Source: JAGMDK01 sp023128695 (GTDB lineage Bacteria; Planctomycetota; Phycisphaerae; UBA1845; Fen-1342). From it: a DNA stretch of 22,017 bases. The stretch spans positions 1 to 22,017 of the forward strand of contig DAOVQG010000034.1 in assembly GCA_030628805.1 (NCBI GenBank). The letters run 5' to 3'. This document shows positions 7,968-14,319 of this stretch, in pieces (within the stretch, counting starts at the first letter, position 1; every line of letters starts with the position of its first letter). The notes under the pieces are model-generated. The model made no database searches. It was not told the origin of the DNA and was given only the letters and a program-made list of their open reading frames with translations. Both the position numbers and the translations under genes were made by a program.

Positions 7968-10250
7968 ATGAGCACGGTTGGCGATGCTCGAGAGGTGGTT
8001 CTGACATCCCAGTTGCCCCCCGGTCTACCCGCGGCGCCGGGTTCGCCCGAGGCGGCGATCGCCGCCGGCATTGGCGCCGGGGATGTCTGGCGGGTCATCA
8101 AGCAGCGCAAGCTGTTGATCGCGATCACGTTTTGCGTGCTGTATATGCTTGTGATAGGCGCGACGGTGCTGGTTTATCGGTATGCGCCGCGGTATCGCAG
8201 CGAGGCGTATATTCTCTTGATTCCGCCCGCCAAGGACTGGGCGATGACCGAGCAGCAGATTCTCCCGAAAGATTACATCTTGCATCAGTTGGCCACCGAG
8301 GCGGCCCGGGTCAGGGATCCTCAGTTGCTGATGGAGGTTCTCGCGCAACCCGGGATCAAGGCGACGAGTTACTACCAGTGGTTCGGAGACGACTTCGAAG
8401 AGTGCCTGAGTGATTTCCGCAAACGCATCGGTGCCGGGCCGGTCCGTGACACCTATCTGATCAAGATTGGGATCTCGGTGAAAGACAAGACCGAAGCGAC
8501 CTTGCTCGTTAATACCCTCGTGCAGCGGTACCTGGCGCGCTCGAAGTCGGCGTTGACCGACGAGGGCTGGGAACGGCTTGAGGCACTCAAAAACCGACGG
8601 GCAAAGGTCGAGAAAGGACTCCATGACAAACGGGACCAGATCGCCACGGCCCGCGCCCAGCGGGACATGCCGGCCCTGGAGTCCGATCGCGCCGTACAGG
8701 TCGAGCAGATTTCAATGCTCAGCAACACCATCTCCGAGTTGAAGACCCGCGACTCCGACATCGCGGCCCAGTTGGAGACGATTCACGGCGTGGACCCGCG
8801 GAACCTCCCGCTCTCGGCGGAGATGCGGGTGATTATCGAGTCCGACCCGATCCTGCGCTACTACCGCAACCAGGTGGAGCAGTTTGAAATCAGTATTGCC
8901 GTCGGGAAGAAGAACCTGATGGGAGAACAACACCGCAGCATGCAGATGTTGGTGGATCAGCGCGAGGCCTTTTTCGAGAAGGAAGTCGCCCGCCGGGAGG
9001 AGTTGATCCAGGATCTCCGCGGCCGTCAGGTTGAATCCCTCAGTCAGGAGCGGGCCCGGATTCGCAACATGATGACCACTATTCGCGAGCAGCTCGCGGA
9101 ACGGGAAGCCATTCAGAAGGATCTGGACCAGACGATCCAGTTGCTCGCGGGCTGGGCGAAAGATGAATTAATGCTCCAAGGCGAGTTGGAGCAGGTCGGA
9201 CGGGCGCTGCTGGAGGCCGAGAGCCGCTTCGGCGTCACCGCCAAGGAGGGGCGTTTGAAGTTGGCGATCGCGCCGCGTGACGCGACCCGCCCCAGCCGAC
9301 CGAACTTCATAACCTGGCTGGGCGGCGGGTTCGTGCTGGCGTTTCTGGCCTCTCTCGGTTTGGCATTCCTGCGCGAGTTCACGGATCAGGCGCTTCGCAC
9401 GCCGATTGATGTGACCCGTTACGGGCACCTGTCCGTGCTCGGCTGCATCCCGCTGCTGGATGACGAAGAGGCGGACATCGATGAGCTGGAGCTGGCCACG
9501 CGCCAGGCCCCGCAATCGCTGGTGGCCGAGGCGTTCCGTCAGGTCCGGGCGCATATGACGTTCAGCGGGCCGCATGAGTCCCAGCGCGCCCTCCTGATCA
9601 CCAGCCCACGCCCCGACGACGGCAAGACCGCCGTGGCGGTCAACTTGGCCGTCACCTTCGCTCAGGGCAACGAGCGGACGCTGCTGATCGACTGCAATTT
9701 CCGCCGGCCGGGCGTCCGCCGCACGTTTGCGAATACTCGTTCCGAGGGCCTAAGCAATGTTCTGGTCGGTCACAGCCGGTTTGAGGACGTGGTGAGCGGG
9801 ACGGAGCTGTCGAAGCTGGACGTGCTCACCAGCGGCCCGATGCCGCCCAACCCGGCCGAACTGCTCGGCTCCCCACAGATGCGCGAACTGCTCGTGGACG
9901 CGAAGACGAAGTATGACCGTGTGATACTCGACGGGCCGCCCTGTCTGCTGATCAGCGACGCGCTGGTAATCGCGACGCAGACGGACGCCGTCGTCATGGT
10001 GGCGCGGGCCGTCAACGGCACCAAGGGTACGCTCAAGCGGGCCCGCGAGCAGTTCCAGCGAATCAACGCCCGGGTGATCGGGGCGGTGCTCAACGGCGTC
10101 GAGACCCGGCCGGGCGGCTACTTCCGCCAACAGTACCGCGAGTTCTACGACTACATGGACGAAGAGGTCGTCCTGCGCGAGCTGCCCGAAGGTCCGCCGG
10201 AGATCGACGCGGTCGACGCTTTGGATCAGGACAAGCCGGACCAGACCTGA
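7968..10250 (+). CDS. Wzc-like polysaccharide chain-length regulator and tyrosine autokinase
   Basis: This 760-residue protein combines a Wzz-type co-polymerase with a cytoplasmic BY-kinase domain. ATG at 7968 is preferred over GTG at 7956 because AGGTGAGG (7954-7961) sits at correct spacing before it. A first membrane helix (LLIAITFCVLYMLVIGATVL) follows WRVIKQRK. The periplasmic region has a long coiled coil (about residues 200-420), and a second helix is GGGFVLAFLASLGLAFL. The kinase has Walker A SPRPDDGKT (Lys553), Walker A' LLIDCNFRRP (Asp575) and Walker B VILDGPP (Asp655). The C-terminal tail YFRQQYREFYDYM is a short tyrosine cluster, the expected autophosphorylation site. The second acidic residue of Walker A' (DxD) is Asn577 here. 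The gene closes the exopolysaccharide operon and should set chain length through phosphorylation cycling. Confidence 0.92.
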   Translation: MSTVGDAREVVLTSQLPPGLPAAPGSPEAAIAAGIGAGDVWRVIKQRKLLIAITFCVLYMLVIGATVLVYRYAPRYRSEAYILLIPPAKDWAMTEQQILPKDYILHQLATEAARVRDPQLLMEVLAQPGIKATSYYQWFGDDFEECLSDFRKRIGAGPVRDTYLIKIGISVKDKTEATLLVNTLVQRYLARSKSALTDEGWERLEALKNRRAKVEKGLHDKRDQIATARAQRDMPALESDRAVQVEQISMLSNTISELKTRDSDIAAQLETIHGVDPRNLPLSAEMRVIIESDPILRYYRNQVEQFEISIAVGKKNLMGEQHRSMQMLVDQREAFFEKEVARREELIQDLRGRQVESLSQERARIRNMMTTIREQLAEREAIQKDLDQTIQLLAGWAKDELMLQGELEQVGRALLEAESRFGVTAKEGRLKLAIAPRDATRPSRPNFITWLGGGFVLAFLASLGLAFLREFTDQALRTPIDVTRYGHLSVLGCIPLLDDEEADIDELELATRQAPQSLVAEAFRQVRAHMTFSGPHESQRALLITSPRPDDGKTAVAVNLAVTFAQGNERTLLIDCNFRRPGVRRTFANTRSEGLSNVLVGHSRFEDVVSGTELSKLDVLTSGPMPPNPAELLGSPQMRELLVDAKTKYDRVILDGPPCLLISDALVIATQTDAVVMVARAVNGTKGTLKRAREQFQRINARVIGAVLNGVETRPGGYFRQQYREFYDYMDEEVVLRELPEGPPEIDAVDALDQDKPDQT

Positions 10251-10257
10251 TAATCCG

Positions 10258-10306
10258 CGACGCTGGGCCGAGATCCGACGCTGGGCCGAGATTCCCATCT
10301 CGGCCC
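10258..10306 (+). repeat. Tandem 18-bp unit leading into a perfect hairpin
   Basis: CGACGCTGGGCCGAGAT occurs at 10258 and again at 10276. The second copy forms the left arm of a perfect stem, GGGCCGAGA (10283-10291), loop TTCCCA, TCTCGGCCC (10298-10306). It lies just after the Wzc-like gene and could end the operon, although no T-tract follows (TTCGTAAGC). A variant of the same palindrome occurs at 12699-12720, so it is a dispersed repeat. Confidence 0.75.
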
Positions 10307-10316
10307 TTCGTAAGCA

Positions 10317-10482
10317 TTCAGCGGTCAGCAATCAGCGATCAGCCGAAAGTCGAGCGTTCAACGGGTAAATGTCACAAATAGCGTGTTATTCGGAGCAGCC
10401 TGAGCACATGACTGAGGTTAAGTACTTATTCGCTAATCAGTGTAAAAGCTGACCGCTGAAAGCTGATTGCTGACCGCTGAAA
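10317..10482. repeat. Inverted heptad-repeat element abutting truA
   Basis: The left side has four TCAGCNN heptads (10318-10345). The right side has five GCTGANN heptads (10448-10482) ending at the base before the truA ATG. TTCAGCGGTCAGCAATCAGC (10317-10336) is an exact 20-bp inverted copy of 10462-10481. The roughly 100 bp between the arms are AT-richer than the surroundings and hold no gene. The RNA could fold into a stem directly in front of the truA start codon. The structure resembles short tandem heptamer repeats or a small non-autonomous element. Confidence 0.88.
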
Positions 10483-11295
10483 ATGGAACGTAACATCAAG
10501 CTTGTGCTGGCCTATGACGGGACGGACTTCCACGGCTGGCAGAGCCAAGCAGGCGTTCGTACTGTGCAGGCGGAAGTGGAGGCGGTTTTACGCCGAGTGC
10601 TGCGTCATCCGTTGCACGTGCAGGGTGCCAGCCGCACGGACGCCGGCGTGCACGCGCGCGGGCAAGTTGCGAGTGTGCTGACAACGTCGCCGATCCCGGT
10701 GGAGAATCTACTACGGGCGGTGGGACACCATTTGCCGCCGGACGTGGCGTTGGTGCACGTTGCCGAGGCGGAGCCCGAGTTCCATCCTTCCCTGGATGCC
10801 TTGGGCAAGTTGTACCGGTACCGGATCTTCAACGCGGTTCGCCGGCCGGTGGAGGTGTTGGCCGGCCGCTTTGCCTGGCACGTGTGGTATCCGCTCGATC
10901 TGGACCGGATGCGGGCCGCCGCGGCTCGGCTCGTCGGCACGCACGACTTCGCCGCCTTCGCAAGCCAGGGCAGCCCGCGGGCCTCGACGGTGCGCACGGT
11001 CCGCCGGATCGGTATTCGCCGCCGCGTGGACGAGGTTCTGATCGACGTCGAGGGCGACGGTTTTCTCTACAACCAGGTTCGCAACATGGTCGGCACGCTC
11101 TACGAGGTGGGTCGCGGGCGCTGGCCCCCAGAACGTATTGGCGAGATTCTCGCCTCGCGCAGCCGCAACCAGGCCGGGCTCACCGCCCCGCCCCACGGCC
11201 TCTGCTTGCAGTGGGTGCGCTACGGACCGGCCGGGCCTGCCCGCACAAACGCGGGCCGGTTTTCCATGGCCCCCTTGGACGAGGACAGGATTTGA
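10483..11295 (+). CDS. truA: tRNA pseudouridine(38-40) synthase TruA
   Basis: This 270-residue enzyme isomerises uridines 38-40 in the anticodon stem-loop of tRNAs in the cytoplasm. The start NIKLVLAYDGTDFHGWQ is diagnostic. The catalytic aspartate is Asp53 in GASRTDAGVHARGQVAS, followed by the usual LYRYRIFN, HDFAAF and FLYNQVRNMVGTL blocks. Length fits bacterial TruA. The ATG at 10483 matches the family N-terminus, but no Shine-Dalgarno sequence precedes it: the 35 bases upstream are GCTGANN heptads. The last 20 or so residues (GPARTNAGRFSMAPLDEDRI) are not family-typical. It stands apart from the operon before it and from the lipoprotein gene after it, with repeats on both sides. Confidence 0.96.
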   Translation: MERNIKLVLAYDGTDFHGWQSQAGVRTVQAEVEAVLRRVLRHPLHVQGASRTDAGVHARGQVASVLTTSPIPVENLLRAVGHHLPPDVALVHVAEAEPEFHPSLDALGKLYRYRIFNAVRRPVEVLAGRFAWHVWYPLDLDRMRAAAARLVGTHDFAAFASQGSPRASTVRTVRRIGIRRRVDEVLIDVEGDGFLYNQVRNMVGTLYEVGRGRWPPERIGEILASRSRNQAGLTAPPHGLCLQWVRYGPAGPARTNAGRFSMAPLDEDRI

Positions 11296-11320
11296 ATTCT
11301 ATATCGCAATTGACACTTTC

Positions 11321-11463
11321 GCGGCGCGGGAGGGCGAGGCTCAACGGGAGGGCGAGGCACCTGCCGAGCCGGGTGCGCGGGAGGGCGAAGCTCCTGCCGA
11401 GCCGGGTGCGTGGGAGGGCGAGGCTCCTGCCGAGCCGCGGCTCGCCGGGAGGCTCGCCCTCCC
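11321..11463 (+). repeat. 33-bp direct repeat array closing with an inverted unit (array 1)
   Basis: A degenerate unit (11321-11345) is followed by full units at 11346, 11379 and 11412 with core GGGAGGGCGAGGCTCCTGCC then GAGCCG. The last unit (11412-11437) faces its inverted copy (11438-11463); 23 of 26 bases pair. One frame reads REGEAPAEPGA, but a chance reading of a repeat is the better explanation. The same design recurs at 17419-17576. Its place downstream of truA suggests a 3'-end hairpin or a REP-like mobile palindrome. The remaining bases up to 11555 show nothing else. Confidence 0.9.
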
Positions 11464-11576
11464 ATGGAGCGCCGCAAGCCCGTGAATAACGATTTAGAGT
11501 GTCCCAGGTGCAGGGTGACCCCGCCCGGACATAGATACCACCTTTCAAATCATGAGTGACATACGGAAGTGGCAAC

Positions 11577-12677
11577 ATGAGACGAAACTCTACATTGCAA
11601 AACCTATTCATACGGCCAGACGTGCTTGTTCTCGTGCTGGCCAATGCGATGGTCGGATGTCCGAGCTATACGCCGGTCGCTGACTCGACTCCGTCGGACT
11701 CGACTGGTACGACCACGGGCACGCAGGTGACCCTGAAGGGCGTTCGTTTCTGGGCTTACCAGCTCCAGGGCATCGAGGAGGAAGGTGCGGTCGCTGCGCT
11801 CGTCGCTGCTCGGTACGACCTGCTTGTTCTGGAACCCACCCGCACCGACCGGGACAACGCCGACTTCGATACGCGCGGCATGGTGCAACGGCTGCACTCC
11901 TCCCCGGCCTCTCGCGCTGGTGAATTCAAGCTGGTGGTCGCCTACCTGGACATCGGCGAAGCGGAGGATTGGCGGTATTACTGGCAAGCGAGTTGGGTCG
12001 CGCCGACCGAGACGCAGCGCGGCAGCCCGGACTTATTGATCTGTCCCGATCCGGACGGCTGGTCCGGCAACTACCCGGTCGCGTATTGGGATGAGCGTTG
12101 GAAGAACATCATCATCTACAACGCTGACAGCATGTTGCAAAAGGCGCTCGACGACGGGTTCGACGGCATCTACATGGACTGGGTCGAGGCCTACTCGGAC
12201 GAGGCGGTGGCTGACGCCGCCCAGGCCGCCGGCGTAGACTCGGTCGAGGCCATGGTGGAGTTTATCAGCGAGATCCGCGACTATGCCCGCCAACAAGATC
12301 CGGACTTTTTAATCATTCCCCAGAACGCGTCCGAGCTGGCCGAGCTGCACGACGACTATCTCGGCCTGATCGACGCCATCGGGCAGGAGCAAATCTACTT
12401 TGACGGCGACGCCGATACGATCTGGGCCGACGCCGACAGCGGCGACGTGCGCGTGCCGGCGGCGGGAGAGGGTTACTCGACGCAGTTCTACGAGGAGACG
12501 CTCGCGCCGTACTTGGCGGCCGGTAAGGTAGTGTTGTGTGTCGATTACGCGCAGCAGCCGGATTATGTCGCCGAGGCGTACCAACGGGCCGCGGCGAACG
12601 GCTACATCCCATATGTCTCGTTGCGTTCCCTGAGCCGTCTGACGGAGACTCCGCCGCCGGGGTATCCGGGGGATTGA
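11577..12677 (+). CDS. MJ1477/TM1410 (GH114-like) family putative glycoside hydrolase, likely lipoprotein
   Basis: This 366-residue protein has a hydrophobic N-terminal segment ending in LVLANAMVGC (Cys28 as possible lipidation site) and a Ser/Thr/Asp linker. A TIM-barrel domain of the MJ1477/TM1410 family, related to endo-alpha-1,4-polygalactosaminidase, follows. Supporting motifs are GVRFWAYQLQG, LVVAYLDIGEAEDWRYYW (Asp125), YPVAYWDERWKNIIIYN, GFDGIYMDWVEAY (Asp201, Glu204), LIIPQNASELAEL and KVVLCVDYAQQPD. These acids are candidate catalytic or sugar-binding residues. ATG at 11577 follows GGAAG at proper spacing and beats the in-frame GTG at 11556. Location is inferred to be the outer membrane or periplasm. 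A link to the exopolysaccharide operon (hydrolysis of an amino-sugar polymer) is attractive but unproven. Known biochemistry of this branch is thin. Confidence 0.85.
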   Translation: MRRNSTLQNLFIRPDVLVLVLANAMVGCPSYTPVADSTPSDSTGTTTGTQVTLKGVRFWAYQLQGIEEEGAVAALVAARYDLLVLEPTRTDRDNADFDTRGMVQRLHSSPASRAGEFKLVVAYLDIGEAEDWRYYWQASWVAPTETQRGSPDLLICPDPDGWSGNYPVAYWDERWKNIIIYNADSMLQKALDDGFDGIYMDWVEAYSDEAVADAAQAAGVDSVEAMVEFISEIRDYARQQDPDFLIIPQNASELAELHDDYLGLIDAIGQEQIYFDGDADTIWADADSGDVRVPAAGEGYSTQFYEETLAPYLAAGKVVLCVDYAQQPDYVAEAYQRAAANGYIPYVSLRSLSRLTETPPPGYPGD

Positions 12678-12698
12678 TTGCATTAGCCTATCTCGCCG

Positions 12699-12720
12699 GG
12701 CCGAGATTCCCAACTCGGCC
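12699..12720 (+). terminator. Hairpin downstream of GH114-like gene
   Basis: GGCCGAG (12699-12705) pairs with CTCGGCC (12714-12720) over loop ATTCCCAA. It is a variant of the palindrome at 10283-10306. It lies 21 bp after a stop codon. No T-tract follows, so it is either an intrinsic terminator without U-tail or simply a dispersed repeat. Confidence 0.45.
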
Positions 12721-12783
12721 GGGTGGCCCACGTGACCCCACGTTCGGAGATGTGGACCACACCGCGATCGGGCCGGGGGGCTG

Positions 12784-12872
12784 ATTCAAATTGGCGTTTT
12801 TCACCAATTCTCGCGGGGGCTGAAGCCCGCGGCTCTTCTATAGACGTTCTCGTGAGAATTGGTCATTTGAAT
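12784..12872. repeat. Imperfect long inverted repeat with nested GC hairpin
   Basis: Outer arms ATTCAAAT (12784-12791) and ATTTGAAT (12865-12872) flank inner arms CCAATTCTC (12804-12812) and GAGAATTGG (12854-12862). Inside lies CGCGGG, GGCTGAAG, CCCGCG, a nested GC hairpin. The layout suggests a small palindromic element just upstream of the protease pair. Confidence 0.6.
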
Positions 12873-12893
12873 TGTGTGCTTCTCGAGTACAAT
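12867..12893 (+). promoter_or_regulatory. Possible promoter of the truncated protease gene
   Basis: TTGAAT (12867-12872) and TACAAT (12888-12893) resemble -35 and -10 boxes. The spacer is 15 bp, shorter than ideal. It lies 47 bp upstream of the ATG at 12941. Confidence 0.35.
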
Positions 12894-12940
12894 GTTATGG
12901 CGTTAGGGGGATGGTCTGGTCAACTTAAGGAGGCAATGCC

Positions 12941-14218
12941 ATGTTTCGTAGTATGATTGTTGCTGGATTGATTGTTGGATTCGTTGTCCTCCCGCAAGCA
13001 GCGCAAGGGGAGCCGCCGGGGGCGGACGAGGGGAAGGTTCAGGCCGATGTTTATGCGGCGCTGAAAAAGAGCGCTGAGGGGACGGCGCTGGTCGAGGTGA
13101 CGCTGACGCCCGTGGGCCACGAGGAGTTCACGTCGGGGGAAAGAAGGGCTTTGGTCAACAAGAGGCAGGACGAGGTGTTGGCCAGGATGAAGCCGGGTGA
13201 GTTCAAGCTGACGTATCGACCTGACGACATGGCCGCAATGATGGCCGGCTACGTCAACGCCGCCGGCCTGGCCAGGTTCTCAACCGACCCGGATGTCGTC
13301 GCGGTCGGGCCGGGAAAGATCACGTCCGATGTCTCAACCAAGCTTGAAAAGAGTGATGACGGCACGGCGTTCGTTTGCGTCATCCTGAAGGCCGCAGGCA
13401 AAGAGAAGTCCTCGCCAAAGAAGCGAAAGGCTGCAATCAAGAGGGTGCAGGACAAGGTGCTGGCCAGGTTGGAGCCGGGCGAGTTCAAGCTTGCGTGGCG
13501 ATTTGAGACTGCCGAGATGCTGGTCGGTCATATCAATGCCACCGGCGTCGCCAGACTGGCAAACGACCCCGACGTCGTCATGATCAGGCCGAGCAAGATC
13601 AATCCCGAGCTCTTCACTGAGATTGAAAGCAGCGACGATCGGACGACTGCTGCCATCGTATTCTTAAAGCGGGTGAACAGGAGGAAGTGGGAAGGGAGCC
13701 GCTCGCAACGGCGGCTCATCCTGGAGGAGAAAATGTGCAAGGTCAAGGCGATCCAGGAGCGCGTGCTGTCGGTGTTCAAGCCGGGCGAATTCAGGATTAC
13801 GCATCAGCCTCGTATCGGTGCAATGCTGGGGGGCTACGTCAACGCCGCCGGCCTGGCAAAACTGGAGGCCCACCCGGATGTCATTGGGGCCGGGGTACCC
13901 GGGCGTGCCAAACTCGGACTCATTGAGAGTGTTCCCTTCATCTACGCAGACATGGTGCACGACGAACTTGGCTACACGGGGGCGGGGATTACCGTGGCGG
14001 TCCTGGACACGGGTATCAGCCAAAGTAACCCTGACGTTCAAGGTGACGTCGCCGCAGGGGCTTACCATTACCTAAAGCGCGTCGGCGGTGGGGTCGGCGG
14101 GGGAGCCGTGGACGGGCACGGGCACGGAACCAATATCGCGGCAATCATTACCTCACCGATCGGCGTCGCGCCGGATGCCAAGATCCTCCCGATCAAGATT
14201 CTTGCCACAATAGGGTAA
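12941..14218 (+). CDS. Secreted tri-propeptide with truncated subtilisin domain
   Basis: This 425-residue paralogue of the next gene has a signal peptide (IVAGLIVGFVVLPQAAQG, cleavage near residue 23) and three I9-propeptide-like modules (about 32-127, 128-220, 221-320). The modules are marked by PGEF at 85, 179 and 281 and by N-A-[AT]-G-[LV]-A followed by PDV. The S8 catalytic domain begins with ITVAVLDTGIS (Asp356) and GHGHGTN (His395; the usual second His is Asn398). It stops after KILPIKILATIG. Homology to the neighbour ends near 14197, so the oxyanion Asn and the nucleophile Ser are missing and it cannot be an active S8 protease. A strong TAAGGAGG ribosome binding site and an intact frame of over 400 codons suggest it may still be made. 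Alternatives are a decaying duplicate or a trans-acting inhibitor/foldase of the neighbouring protease. Confidence 0.82.
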   Translation: MFRSMIVAGLIVGFVVLPQAAQGEPPGADEGKVQADVYAALKKSAEGTALVEVTLTPVGHEEFTSGERRALVNKRQDEVLARMKPGEFKLTYRPDDMAAMMAGYVNAAGLARFSTDPDVVAVGPGKITSDVSTKLEKSDDGTAFVCVILKAAGKEKSSPKKRKAAIKRVQDKVLARLEPGEFKLAWRFETAEMLVGHINATGVARLANDPDVVMIRPSKINPELFTEIESSDDRTTAAIVFLKRVNRRKWEGSRSQRRLILEEKMCKVKAIQERVLSVFKPGEFRITHQPRIGAMLGGYVNAAGLAKLEAHPDVIGAGVPGRAKLGLIESVPFIYADMVHDELGYTGAGITVAVLDTGISQSNPDVQGDVAAGAYHYLKRVGGGVGGGAVDGHGHGTNIAAIITSPIGVAPDAKILPIKILATIG

Positions 14219-14226
14219 ATACCCGA

Positions 14227-14256
14227 TTGAAAGCGGCCGAACGTAGTCCGTATACT
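14227..14256 (+). promoter_or_regulatory. Sigma70-like promoter of the full-length protease gene
   Basis: TTGAAA (14227-14232), an 18-bp spacer and TATACT (14251-14256) match the housekeeping consensus well. The site starts 9 bp after the stop of the truncated copy and lies 64 bp before the next ATG. The full protease therefore probably has its own transcript in addition to any read-through. Confidence 0.6.
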
Positions 14257-14319
14257 ACTTTCAGGGTTTGATCATAGCACGAGTCGGAGATGTTCGCAGT
14301 TCTTTGAGGAGGTCATATT

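Larger units (their letters stand above)
12678..12940. other. 263-bp gap with repeats and the protease-gene leader
   Basis: No gene is seen. The gap holds a short hairpin (12699-12720), an imperfect inverted repeat (12784-12872), a possible promoter (12867-12893) and the TAAGGAGG ribosome binding site (12926-12933) of the following gene. Confidence 0.7.

Noticed and set aside
11321..11463. CRISPR array or REGEAPAEPGA repeat protein
   Set aside because: Units are contiguous with no unique spacers, end in an inverted unit, and no cas genes are nearby. The peptide reading has no start signal or domain.
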